From NCBI RefSeq assembly GCF_000158815.1, contig NZ_GG657738.1:2912228-2976227 (forward strand): 64,000 nucleotides of DNA, in the 5' to 3' direction. Numbering within the stretch: position 1 is the stretch's first letter; every line of letters begins with the position of its first letter. Source of the stretch: Micromonospora sp. ATCC 39149. Its GTDB lineage: Bacteria; Actinomycetota; Actinomycetes; Mycobacteriales; Micromonosporaceae. The position numbers and the translations under genes are program-made. The notes beneath the pieces are model-generated. The model worked only from the letters and a program-made list of their open reading frames with translations. It was not told where the DNA came from and made no database searches. This document shows positions 17,109-26,738 of this stretch, piece after piece.

Positions 17109-17496
17109 GATCCGACTGGCTCAAAACTGCTCTACAGGATCAAGACCGGCCCGGCAGAGCCGGGCCGCGCGCACGCGCTATGGCCTACGGCCCCGCGCGC
17201 ACGCCCGCCACCACCGAGTCGATCAACTACCAGCTGGGGACGACCCACAGGTAGTGGCCGTAACGATCCCTTCACAATCCGACCTGGACGAGTGGTTCCG
17301 GGGATCGACGCCGCACCGCTACGCGGCACGGCACCGCACGCCTATCGGGTTGTCGACTCCGGCGACCCCCTATCGCTAGATTTAGATGTATGCGCTGTGC
17401 GTGGCGGCAACCTTGACGGCAACCGGGACAAGCATTGGCAGACGCGAACGCCCGTTTAGACACCCTGGGTAAGCAGCGCCAGTGTGAGCTCAACGT
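17109..17496. other. Gene-free debris between toxin/immunity modules
   Basis: No convincing gene. 17138-17185 is about 80% identical to 16356-16404 inside the small gene 16194-16451, with a one-base gap; on the minus strand it would read like ARPGSAGPVLIL and then hits TAG. Further left, GGCAACC is repeated around 17405-17424. The mixture of recognisable fragments and stops fits successive replacement of C-terminal toxin modules behind the Rhs gene. Confidence 0.45.
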
Positions 17497-17991
17497 TCAA
17501 CTTCTTGCGATCGGCACCCACTCCGCTCGCAAGTCCCGGCACGCCACCACTATTGTTCCACCCGTCATCTGCACCTCATGCAAGCATCCGTTAGGCGCCG
17601 GCAGCACTTCATCAAGCTGTACGTCTCCTAGGCGACGACTCTCTGGCCAGATACGCACACCCTCGCCGAGAAGGCCTACTGATATCTCCCACCGGGTCAC
17701 GTCCACATACCGAATCAGTAGAGATGCATCGTGCTTGAATTCGTTAGCCTTGAACTCAATATCGATGCTGATCTGCGCATGCCCAGCTTCCCGCAGGGCT
17801 ATAGACCCTATCCTAAGATCCTTAACGCAGCGCAACGAGGCGAAGTCGTAGTGGCCCGGGTCCGATGCATAAGCACGTGCACCCATGGGGAGCTGCGGCA
17901 GGAGCCCCGGCAGGACCTCTAGGTACGGCGCCGGATCAAGAACATTAGAAGGCCAATCCTCGGGCTCTGACCGGATGTTCACGAACCGCAT
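17497..17991 (-). CDS. Probable immunity protein for the Rhs toxin tip
   Basis: 164 residues: MRFVNIRSEPEDWPSNVLDP, then ISIDIEFKANEFKHDASLLI, YVDVTRWEISVGLLGEGVRI and GGTIVVACRDLRAEWVPIA. No family recognised. ATG 17991 shares bases with the stop of the Rhs gene (TGATG), so it is translated immediately after the toxin, as toxin-immunity pairs require. Its composition is less GC-rich than housekeeping genes nearby. The role (cytoplasmic neutralisation of the tip encoded by 18314-17994) is inferred from position; no motif identifies the toxin activity it would block. Confidence 0.7.
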   Translation of the reverse strand: MRFVNIRSEPEDWPSNVLDPAPYLEVLPGLLPQLPMGARAYASDPGHYDFASLRCVKDLRIGSIALREAGHAQISIDIEFKANEFKHDASLLIRYVDVTRWEISVGLLGEGVRIWPESRRLGDVQLDEVLPAPNGCLHEVQMTGGTIVVACRDLRAEWVPIARS

Positions 17992-20900
17992 CAGCAGCCA
18001 CCACCCGTTCCGATCATCGGGCGCTTCCAAGCGTCACCCTTGATGTCAGCCCCAGGAGGAAGCTGGCCAAGCTTCCGCATCTGGTCTACCGCAATGCCCT
18101 TGAGTCGATTGTGCACCTGATCGGGCACATTGACCTTGCTGGCATCTACTCCATGCTTGTTAAAGAACCCGTTACTGCCATAGATGCCAACTTCAGAGCC
18201 ACGGTAGTATACGTGAACTTCAAAAGATGCCTGTCCCCGCACGTTAAATTGATCCATTCGCGCCGTGTAATCGCCGTAGAGGCGGATGTCGTCGCCGAGG
18301 CCCCCGCCGCCCGCGTTATGTACCAACACCGGCGTGTTGCCGGCCACCACATAGTACGTGTGGAGGCCGTCGACGCTGAGGTTGTAGGCAGTGCCACGCC
18401 TCGGCAACCCGTCCGCAGGCCTGTCGACCAGCACGCCGGTGCCAGTGGGCGTCCTCAGCAGATCACCCTGGTCGAGATCGGCTGCCGGCTGCCACTGTTG
18501 GTCACTGGCGTTCCAGAAGGGGTGATCCTCCGTCGTGGTGAGACGGGCGCCGCCGACGGACAGTGCGACGAGTTCGTCTTCATGGACCCACAGATGAGTG
18601 ACGACTCGTGGGCCCTGCTCACCCGTTACCGGATCAGTCGCCAAGACCTCGTCGCCGACCTTGATTTCCTTGATCGGCTTGACGGTCCCGTCTGCCAGGA
18701 GGACGTCCGTGTCCCCGGCAAAACTGCAGAATCCGGATTCCTGCCATGCCGGCGTGACACCTCTCTGCGTCGGCAACTCGGCACCGGGCGGCAGAACCGC
18801 ACGCCCCAGCGACGTCATGCCCACTGGCAGCGCAAGGCCATCCTCGTCCGGCAGCGGCTCCATGGTGGCCCAGTAGCCGGGCCACAGCACATCCTGTATC
18901 CACTTGCGGCAGGCCGCGTCGTCGATGACCCCGCACACCTGCATCGCCAGGTTGAATTCCTGATGCATCACCTGGCCTGGGTCCCAACCCTTGGCGGCGC
19001 CGATGACGTCACCCTGGGAGTCATTCCAAAGTTGGGTAAACCGGTCGATGTCGATGGCCTCGGGAACCAGGATGACGTGGCCAAGGGTCCTCGGATCGTT
19101 CCATTTCATCGTGCTGGAGCACCTGATCGGCCAGCAACTGTTCTTCTGTTTGCTCCTCCGGTTTGCCTGCTCATTGCCTGGCTTGTATTCGGAGCAGCCG
19201 CCCGCGACCTTCGCGCAATCCTCGTCGATGAGGCCGCTCGGATCGCTGAACGTCGTCGGGTTATTGTGGGAGTAGGCGTAGCCGTGCCACTGCTGGGGAT
19301 CAGCCAGGTCCTGGAGTGGGTCGACACTGACGAACCGACCGGTGGCGGGGTCGTACTCGCGGGCACCGAGATGGGTCAGCCCGGTGTTGTCGAGGGTCCC
19401 GCCGACGAAGCCCTTGTCGTTGGGCCAACTCACGCCGGCCCCGCGGTCCTGGCCGTAGGGCAGTTGCCGGCGGATGGTCGCCTGCTGTGATATGGCGGCC
19501 ACGCTGACTTGGGCGGTGCCGTGGTGGTCGCTGGACAGCCAGTTCAGCCCGGTGGCAGTGCGGGAGGCGATCGTGGCGCCCGCGTGGGAGTAGTAACGGG
19601 TGCAGGTGGTGGCACCGGTGGCGGTGGTGTAGCGGAGTTCCTGGCCGGGCAGGTAGAGGGTGGAGCCGGTGGGATCGCGGCGGATCAGCCGGTTGCCGTC
19701 GGCATCGTAGATGTACCTGGTCGTCCCGGTGGTGTCCGTGGAGGTGTCCAGATGACCTTCAGCGTCCCAGGTCAGGGTCTGGACTCCCGAGGAGTTGGTG
19801 GGGCGGGTGAGGGTGTTGCCGGTCTGGTCGTAGGTGTAGGAGCCAGTGTGCGCGCCGCTGGTGGCGGTGAGGGCGTGCGGCTTCGGGCTGCCTGCGGCGG
19901 GATAGGTGTAGGTGGTGGTGGCATTCCCGGCGCTGGTGTGTTCGGTCTGGGTCTGCCGGTTGCCGACGGTGTCGAAGGTCCAGCTGTGCCAATAGGGGGC
20001 CGGGCCACCGAGGGCGGCGACGGTCGGCGTGGTGGCGCAGTCCCCAGTGGTGGGGGTCCATGCCTGGGTGAGCCGGCGGAGATAGTCGTAGCCGAAGCAC
20101 TGGGTGTCGTCGGTCGGGGCCGGCGTAACATCCTGGGTCTTGACGATGTTGCCGGCCGCGTCGTAGGTGTAGCGGACATCGGCGAGGATGTACGGGGCGG
20201 CCGAGTTTCGGTCGGTACGGATTCCGGTGAGCCGGCCGGTCTCCAACTCCCGGGTGAACGCCTGCTGGACGCGTCCTCCGCTGCCGGTGTACAGGTGGTA
20301 CTGGCTGGCCTGGCCGAGGGCGTTGTAGTCGGTGCCTTCGACGTAGGACAGGTTGCTCGACCCCCCGTAGATCGTGTTCAGGGTGGTGGGCAGGCCGAGG
20401 TCGCTGTAGCCGTACTGGAGGGTCTCGCTGGGCAGGTCGCTGTTGGTGGACGAAAAACTGGTCGAGGCCAGCGAGCCGTCGCGGTTCCAGCCGTTGAAGG
20501 AGTTGTAGGTGCCGCCGAGCCCGGTTTCGGACGTGGGAATGAGGACCTGAGTACCGGTCGGCTGGTAGAGGTCCGTGTAACCGATGACCTTCACCTGGTA
20601 CATGGCACCGCCGACAAAGCGGGTGCTGAAGGATAGCTGGCCCTTGGCGAGGGTGTCGTACCCCCACTGGGCTCGCAGGGTGCCGCCGATCTGGCCCTCG
20701 TAGACCTCCCGCTTACGGTCGAGTGGGTCGAGCCGGTAGGCGAGTTTCTGACCGCGGGCGTCTTCGGTGGCGGTGACGCGGCCGGCGTTGTCGTAGGTGA
20801 AGGTGGTGACGCCCTTGTCGGGGTCGTCGGTCGTCGTCTGCCGGCCCCGGATGTCGTAGGTGTGGGTCCAGTCGTTGCCCGCCGGGTCGGCGAAGGCCAC

Positions 20901-23900
20901 CAGTTGGCCCTTGCGGTTGTAGGTGTAGGTACTGGTGTCCCAACTGCCGGCGGTTCCCGGGGTCGGCGTCGCCCCGTGGTACTGGCGTAGCTGGACGGTG
21001 CGGCCTCGGGCGTCGGTGACGGTCGCGGTGGCGGTGCCGCCAGCCGGTGGTGTGACGTCGGTTCGGTCGCCGGCGTAGTAGGTGCTGGTCCGCCAGCGCT
21101 CGGTGTCGTAGGGCTGGAAGATCGATGCGGTGGCGCGGCCGGCGCCGTCGTAGATGGTCCTGCTCTGGGTGGGCACGAAGGCCTGTTCCGTCGCGGTCAT
21201 CAGCGTGGTGCCCGGCGCGCCGGCGGCATGGTACGAGTCGAACGTCTTCACCTGCCGCCCGGCGGTGTCGTAGAACGTGTCGGTAAGTAGACGACCGCCG
21301 GACGGCGACGGCGCCTGGGTCTGCCGGGGCCGCAACAGGCCGTCGTAGAAGGCGTAGGTGGTGACGTAGTTGCCCTGCGCGTTCAGCCTGGCGGTCGTGA
21401 CGACGGTGGCGGCGTCGTTGCGGACCTGGTAGGCGAAGGTCATGTCGGCGCTGTCGGTGCCCTTCGTCCGGCCCGGCAGCCACACGGAGGTGAGCCGGCC
21501 AAGCCCGTCGTGGGACAGGTCGGTGCGTTTGCCGTTCGCGTCGACCGTCGCCGTCGCCGTGCCCCAGGCCGGCTCAAGCGTCGTGGTCGCGACATGCAGC
21601 AGGGGGTTGGTCACGGTCGTCGCCGTGACCGGGCCGCCACTGGCCGGGGTGTACGCGGTCTTCGTCTCGTAGTTCATCGCGTTGCGCGAGGAGACGACCC
21701 GGCCCTGCGTGTCGTACCCGGACTGAGCGACGGTGGTGAAGGTCGGCGCACCCGCGTTCCAGGCCGCCATCTCCTCGGTACGGGTGGTCAGGCCCCTGGT
21801 GGGTGTCGCCTCGAACGCGTTGCCGTCGTACGAGGTCCGGGTCTCGCCGATGATGTCACCCTCACTCAGCGAGGTGGGGGTGGCGGCATCGGCGCACCTC
21901 ACCGCATAGCTCTGCACCCGGTGGACCCGGTCCATCAACCAGATGCTGGTGTTACGCGGCGTGTAGTCCGTCTTGGCGCACTGCTCGTCGCCAGCGACGT
22001 TGTCGTCACCGAAGTCGTCCACGCTGACGGGCATCCCGTACGCGTCGAAGCTGGTGGTCGTCCTGGTTACCCGCTCACCACGACCCGCGTCCAGCGCCGT
22101 GTAGCTGCGGGTCGTGCCGACCCTGGTGAACCGAGCGGTGACGGTGTCCCCGTTGATAGTCCGGGTGGCGGTCGCCGCGGACGCCCACGGATCGCTGGTC
22201 TCCCGGGACACCACCGGGCCACCCGGCCCGTTGAACGTCTTGGACTCCCGGATCGTGCCGGCATACCAGTCCTCGTCGGCGATCCCGTCGACGGTGACCG
22301 ACCTGGTGCCGCCCGTCGGCGTCGCCCGGTCGCCGTTCATGCCCCGGAAGTAGCGGGTCTCGCCGTAGGTCTGTTCGCCGGGGTCGCCGACGGTTACCCC
22401 GACCCGGCCATAACCGCGAAAGTCCGACCAGGTCTTGTGCTTGCTGTCGATGATCCCGTCGTCATCGTTGTAGTGCCACGCCGCACCGTCGAGGTAGCTG
22501 TACGAGTAGGCGACGCGCGGGCTGCCCTGTGGGACAACCCCACCGGTGTTGTTGTTCTCGAAGATCGTGGTGACCACGTACTTGTGGAACCAGTCCGTCA
22601 CCGGGTTCTGGTAGCCCTCCGGTGTCCAGATCACCGGATAGCAGCGGCGGGTGTTCGTGTGCGGCGTGGGCGTCTGCCCGGCGACGCAGTCCGGCGCCGA
22701 GTAGGTGACACTCGTGGTACCGCCCGACTCGGTGCGGATCTTCGTGATCCGCATCCAGTTCATCGCCGCGGCGAAGTCCCCCGTGTCGACCCGGTTGGAC
22801 AGCTGGACCGAGGTGAACTCGATATCCGGCACGGTGGTGGTAGCACCCACCAGGCCGGTGTGGGAGATCCGGTCGAGCCACAGCCCGGCGCGGGTGCCGT
22901 CGCCGGGATCGGGGAAGGTGTGCGTGAGGGTCCACCGCTCGACGTCGCGGTAGCCGCTGCCGTCGCGCACCTGCGTGGTGATGGAGGCGAGCCGCTTGGT
23001 CGTCCAGAACGTCGGCGCGAAATTGTCCCCGCAGGAGCTGCCGGTGCACGCGCTGTCCCACGGCGTGTCCGGCCAGTGGATCTCGTCGTGCGTGGCGCAG
23101 CCGCTCAGGCACCGGTCGGCGACTGCGAAGTCGACCCGCAGCGGAGCCGGCGAGCCGAGCGCCGACTCGACGCCGCTGTTTCGCCGGGTGCCGTAGTCGA
23201 TCCGGTCCAGCCAGCCACCCCGGTCGTAGCTGGCGTCGTCGTCCGCATCCCGGTTACGGCCGTACTTGTTCGTCTCCTTGACGTACCAGTACGAAGCCGA
23301 GTTGCCGTGCAGGTCCACGACGTAGTCCAGGTTCCACCGCCACGCCTGGGCACAGTCGGAGTCGGCATACGCGGCAGCGTGGCACGGCTCGCCCGGGTCG
23401 TTGCCGAACACTGGCATGGTCCATGTCGAATTGGTCACCGGATCGCCCGACGTCCAGCCCGGCAGGCGCTGGACACCGAACCAGTACTGCATGCCGTCGG
23501 TAGTGGTGACCACCCAGTACTCGCCGTCGTTGTCCCCGTTGGCAGCACCACTCAAGCGCTCGATTCGGGACCCGTCGTCGTTGCGCAGGTGCCAACGGCC
23601 CTCCGACGAGTTGTAGATCAGCTCACCGGAGTGGCCGTTCAGCGACAGCGTGGCGTTGTCGGTCTCCCAGCACTGGTCGCCGGTCTTCAGGTCGTTGTTC
23701 GCCGAACCGTCCATGTCCTCGGCGCAGGCCCGGTAGCGCCGCTCGATGTGCCCCCCGGGCCAGGCCTCGAAGCCCTCACCCACCCACGACGGCTGGTTGT
23801 TCGACGCCGCGTGTCGGCCGTCGACCGACTGGGACGAGTAGTTCAGTGCCAGCTGCGGCGCGGGTCCGCCCGGAGCAGGGGGCACCCGCATCGGATAAGA

Positions 23901-24716
23901 CCACGTGAAGGCACCCGAGTTGCCTCCCGCCGACCACGTCGATGACGGCTGCAGCGGCGTGGCCGAATAGTCCCCGGCGGGCCCGGACGGCGCAGCCGTC
24001 ACCGCGACCAGGCCGGTGGCCGCACTCACCGGCACGGTCGCGGTCACCGTACGGGCAGCTAGATCGTTGCGGGACGGCAGCGGCTCACCCACGCACTGCC
24101 TCTTCTCCGGCATACGCAGCGCGCACTCCGGCAGCGATACCAACCGCAACCGAGTCGCCCAGTCCGCCCCGTACCCGGTGGCGAAGGAACGGTAGTCCAC
24201 CGTGACGTCGACCCGACCGGCACCGGCCATCCCGTCCGCGCGGCTGATCGACAGCAACACTCCCCGTACCTGAGCGCGATGCGTCGCCGCCCGGTCCAGG
24301 ACCTCCAACCGCACCCGCTGCGGGTCAGCCGCCGCTGAGCGACTCATCCCAGATGTAGACGTGATCCGTACCGGCGAATCGCCCGCGCGGATGGGCTCGC
24401 CCGGCTGCGCGGACGTCAGGTCGACCACGGCCGCGCCCGCCGCCGGCCAGACCGGTGCCGGCTTGGCACTCGCCACCCGGGGATGCTTGGTCTGATCGTC
24501 CGGTCGAGTCTTGACCGCACTCACGGGCACCGTCGGCACCGATTTGGCTGCTGCCCTGGTGTGCCCAGCGGCCTCCGCAGCCGGGGCTGGGACCCCCATC
24601 AGGTTGGCCAGCATGACGACGGCGACACTCACTGCCACACCGGAGCGGCGCACCGTACGACGTCGGGCCCGCCGCATCGGCGAGAGAGCGGGGACGACGG
24701 GCGGGTTGGATATCAC
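17991..24716 (-). CDS. Rhs/YD-repeat polymorphic toxin with Hint domain
   Basis: 2241 residues. Signal peptide near the N-terminus (RRSGVAVSVAVVMLANLMG, cleavage after PAPAAEA). The region to ~900 resembles the SpvB/TcdB-like front of secreted Rhs proteins (NYSSQSVDGRHAASNNQPSW). From ~900 to 1829 there are many YD repeats and the Rhs core end GLTHLGAREYDPATGRFVSV plus YAYSHNNPTTFSDPSGL. After a ~165-residue linker, residues 1997-2134 form a Hint domain (CSFAGDTDVLLADGTVKPIK to TPVLVHN) whose Cys and HN ends suit self-cleavage. The last 107 residues (FEVHVYYRGSEVGIYGSNGF) are the variable tip, not assigned to a toxin class. GTG 24716 was chosen: GGAGG is six bases upstream and a signal peptide follows. 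Immunity candidate overlaps its stop. Confidence 0.88.
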   Translation of the reverse strand: MISNPPVVPALSPMRRARRRTVRRSGVAVSVAVVMLANLMGVPAPAAEAAGHTRAAAKSVPTVPVSAVKTRPDDQTKHPRVASAKPAPVWPAAGAAVVDLTSAQPGEPIRAGDSPVRITSTSGMSRSAAADPQRVRLEVLDRAATHRAQVRGVLLSISRADGMAGAGRVDVTVDYRSFATGYGADWATRLRLVSLPECALRMPEKRQCVGEPLPSRNDLAARTVTATVPVSAATGLVAVTAAPSGPAGDYSATPLQPSSTWSAGGNSGAFTWSYPMRVPPAPGGPAPQLALNYSSQSVDGRHAASNNQPSWVGEGFEAWPGGHIERRYRACAEDMDGSANNDLKTGDQCWETDNATLSLNGHSGELIYNSSEGRWHLRNDDGSRIERLSGAANGDNDGEYWVVTTTDGMQYWFGVQRLPGWTSGDPVTNSTWTMPVFGNDPGEPCHAAAYADSDCAQAWRWNLDYVVDLHGNSASYWYVKETNKYGRNRDADDDASYDRGGWLDRIDYGTRRNSGVESALGSPAPLRVDFAVADRCLSGCATHDEIHWPDTPWDSACTGSSCGDNFAPTFWTTKRLASITTQVRDGSGYRDVERWTLTHTFPDPGDGTRAGLWLDRISHTGLVGATTTVPDIEFTSVQLSNRVDTGDFAAAMNWMRITKIRTESGGTTSVTYSAPDCVAGQTPTPHTNTRRCYPVIWTPEGYQNPVTDWFHKYVVTTIFENNNTGGVVPQGSPRVAYSYSYLDGAAWHYNDDDGIIDSKHKTWSDFRGYGRVGVTVGDPGEQTYGETRYFRGMNGDRATPTGGTRSVTVDGIADEDWYAGTIRESKTFNGPGGPVVSRETSDPWASAATATRTINGDTVTARFTRVGTTRSYTALDAGRGERVTRTTTSFDAYGMPVSVDDFGDDNVAGDEQCAKTDYTPRNTSIWLMDRVHRVQSYAVRCADAATPTSLSEGDIIGETRTSYDGNAFEATPTRGLTTRTEEMAAWNAGAPTFTTVAQSGYDTQGRVVSSRNAMNYETKTAYTPASGGPVTATTVTNPLLHVATTTLEPAWGTATATVDANGKRTDLSHDGLGRLTSVWLPGRTKGTDSADMTFAYQVRNDAATVVTTARLNAQGNYVTTYAFYDGLLRPRQTQAPSPSGGRLLTDTFYDTAGRQVKTFDSYHAAGAPGTTLMTATEQAFVPTQSRTIYDGAGRATASIFQPYDTERWRTSTYYAGDRTDVTPPAGGTATATVTDARGRTVQLRQYHGATPTPGTAGSWDTSTYTYNRKGQLVAFADPAGNDWTHTYDIRGRQTTTDDPDKGVTTFTYDNAGRVTATEDARGQKLAYRLDPLDRKREVYEGQIGGTLRAQWGYDTLAKGQLSFSTRFVGGAMYQVKVIGYTDLYQPTGTQVLIPTSETGLGGTYNSFNGWNRDGSLASTSFSSTNSDLPSETLQYGYSDLGLPTTLNTIYGGSSNLSYVEGTDYNALGQASQYHLYTGSGGRVQQAFTRELETGRLTGIRTDRNSAAPYILADVRYTYDAAGNIVKTQDVTPAPTDDTQCFGYDYLRRLTQAWTPTTGDCATTPTVAALGGPAPYWHSWTFDTVGNRQTQTEHTSAGNATTTYTYPAAGSPKPHALTATSGAHTGSYTYDQTGNTLTRPTNSSGVQTLTWDAEGHLDTSTDTTGTTRYIYDADGNRLIRRDPTGSTLYLPGQELRYTTATGATTCTRYYSHAGATIASRTATGLNWLSSDHHGTAQVSVAAISQQATIRRQLPYGQDRGAGVSWPNDKGFVGGTLDNTGLTHLGAREYDPATGRFVSVDPLQDLADPQQWHGYAYSHNNPTTFSDPSGLIDEDCAKVAGGCSEYKPGNEQANRRSKQKNSCWPIRCSSTMKWNDPRTLGHVILVPEAIDIDRFTQLWNDSQGDVIGAAKGWDPGQVMHQEFNLAMQVCGVIDDAACRKWIQDVLWPGYWATMEPLPDEDGLALPVGMTSLGRAVLPPGAELPTQRGVTPAWQESGFCSFAGDTDVLLADGTVKPIKEIKVGDEVLATDPVTGEQGPRVVTHLWVHEDELVALSVGGARLTTTEDHPFWNASDQQWQPAADLDQGDLLRTPTGTGVLVDRPADGLPRRGTAYNLSVDGLHTYYVVAGNTPVLVHNAGGGGLGDDIRLYGDYTARMDQFNVRGQASFEVHVYYRGSEVGIYGSNGFFNKHGVDASKVNVPDQVHNRLKGIAVDQMRKLGQLPPGADIKGDAWKRPMIGTGGGC

Positions 24717-24769
24717 CGAGGGCCTCCGGAGGATCCGAGATTCAGCGGCTGGGCGCGGTCGAGGCGGGG

Positions 24770-26481
24770 TCAGGGCGTGGGTGGGTTGAACCTCAGTCCC
24801 AGGCCGGGGCGGAGGACGGGTTGGCGGTGGGTGTATTGGATGGCGGCGGTGCCGTTGGCGTTTTCGATGCCGATGGTGGCGCCGCCGCCGCGTTCGAGGA
24901 AGGTGCCGCCGTTGTCGGTGTAGGTGAAGCTGTAGCCGCCGGCTTCGTCGAGGATGGCCTGGAAGGTGATGCGGGTGAGGGGGTCTTCGTATGAGTGGAC
25001 GTTGCGCCATTCGATGACGTACTGCCGGTTGGGGGCGGTGCCCCGGGTGGTGGTGCGGACGCTGGCGTTGGTGTCGACGACCCAGTCGTGCCAGAAGGGG
25101 TAGAGCGCGGCGTTGGGCTCCTCGGGACTGTCGGGTGAGGGGATGGGCCAAGCGTCCGGGGACGGCTCGCCGGGGTTGACGAAGCTGACCAGGCCGTTGG
25201 TGTCCACCCAGCCGGTGGTGTACGCCTGCCCGTAGAGGGAAACCGGGAAGGGCAGGGTGACCGAGGTGTAGGCGTCGTCCCCGGTCAGGGCCAGGACGGT
25301 GGTGTTGGCGGGGGTGTACGCGACGGCCTGTTCGGTGAGGGTGTGCCCACCCCCGGTGGTGGTGGCCCCGAGAGGGTAGTCGGCGGTGGCCTGGGTGTTG
25401 GTGCCGACGACCACCTGTTGCACATCGGAACCCTTGCAGGCGCCGGCGGTCACGGTGGCGATCGCGGCCCACGAGCCGGCCGGTACGTTGGTGACCTGGT
25501 AGGTGCCGTCCGCCGCGGTGGTGGCGGTCTTGTCGGCGGCCGTGACGGTCGCGCCGGCGATCGGGGTGCCCTGGCAGGTGACGGTGCCGGCGACGCTGCC
25601 CTGGCCCGGCGGGTTGGGTTTGAAGGTGACGCCCTGCCCGGTGGCCAGCCAGGTCTGCCGGTGCAGGTACTGGAAGGCGATGGACCCGTCGGCGTTCTCG
25701 ATGCCGACGGTGGCCTCGCCGCCACGCTCGATCGGCTTGGCCGGGTCGATGCCGGTGTAGGCGAGGGTGATGTCACCGCCCTCGGTGAAGATCACCTCGA
25801 AGGTGGTCCGGGTGCTGGTGTCGCCGTAGAGGTGGACGTTGCGCCACTCCACGACCCATTGCCGGTTGGGGGCGGTGCCACTGATCTTCGTGACGATCTT
25901 CGCCTGGGAGTCGATTACCCAGTCATCCCACAGGGCGTAGACGGCCGCGTTGGGTGAGCCCTCGGCCGCCGGTGACGGGATGGTGCCCGGCGCGGGAAGC
26001 TTCCCCGGCCAGGAAACGTCGAGGCGACGGGATCCGTCACGAAGCGTGGCGAACGGGCCGTCGCCGCCCTTGGCGGAGAAGACCATCGGCAGCACCGTCG
26101 CCCGGGGCACGATGCCTTCGGCAGTAACCTTCAGCGTCGTGTCCACCGGCACCCAGGACCCGCCCTTGCGCACCCGGGTGGGCTCTATCGTCTGCTCGAG
26201 CGTCCGCGAGCCGTCGACGTTGGCGAAGGTCTGCGACCACTCCGTACGCTCCGAAAGGATCTCCACCCGTCGGCCACAGGTCGCCACCATCTTGCGGGCC
26301 GCCTGCCCGTCCGGCTGCTCCTCGACACATGTGCCCCTGTCGGGACGGCGGCGGCAACGGGGGTGGTTGGCACACCGATAGCGGTGGCCACGGCAACGAC
26401 CGCTGTCACCCCGGCCGACCAGCATCGGACAAGCCCTGAACGGCCCCGCGAAATGTACGCAGGCGTGCGCCAACCAGCCAT
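24770..26481 (-). pseudogene. Chimeric secreted protein gene upstream of rhs, frame-shifted
   Basis: ATG 26481 (GGGGGG seven bases upstream) starts a signal peptide (AGVTAVVAVATAIGVPTT, then PVAAAVP). At about 26330-26348 the reading frame must change to continue into VEEQPDGQAARKMVATCGRR, EWSQTFANVDGSRTLEQTIE and GGSWVPVDTTLKVTAEGIVP, which is the front of the DNRLRE-type partner proteins of actinobacterial Rhs loci. After SWPGKLPAP it passes abruptly into a different protein: a ~125-residue beta module, a carboxypeptidase-regulatory-like domain (SVAGTVTCQGTPIAGATVTA), and a second copy of the same module (TAPNRQ-V-EWRNVH is in both). The fusion looks like a deletion joining two genes. It ends 53 bases before rhs on the same strand. 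Confidence 0.65.
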
Positions 26482-26738
26482 CGGTCAACCCCCCGTAGTC
26501 ACACACCTGACGCTGCGTCAGACAGTAGAGATGAGAGTTGTTCGATGTAAAGGTCGGCTACAAGATATCAGCACAAGACGGACACCCACGTCGCAAAGCA
26601 GCGAAGAGAGTCACCATAAGTAATTCATCGCACACGCAAAGCAGTGCCGACGTCGGCCAGCCAAGAAGATCTTCCAAGTCCGGGCGGCTGTCCAGGGACC
26701 GGCCGACGCGATCAGCGTGATCGGCCTCGGTCGCCGGT
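26482..26738. other. Non-coding gap with the promoter side of the rhs locus
   Basis: This 257-base stretch is noticeably richer in A and T than the surroundings (for example around 26520-26640) and shows no convincing gene. It should hold the promoter of the minus-strand rhs locus, and such AT-rich islands are typical Lsr2 targets; no unambiguous -10/-35 pair was identified. Confidence 0.4.

Noticed and set aside
17132..17329. A 65-codon minus-strand gene
   Set aside because: Its last part is the frame-shifted duplicate of a neighbouring gene segment and the rest lacks protein character; treated as debris.
21510..23945. Open frame of ~810 codons antisense to the Rhs gene
   Set aside because: YD repeats and the Rhs core are read on the other strand; this frame has no motif or start signal.
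18314..24716. Intein in the Rhs protein
   Set aside because: The Hint block is followed by a terminal toxin-like tip, with no C-extein host protein continuing; it is a self-cleaving Hint module rather than a splicing intein.
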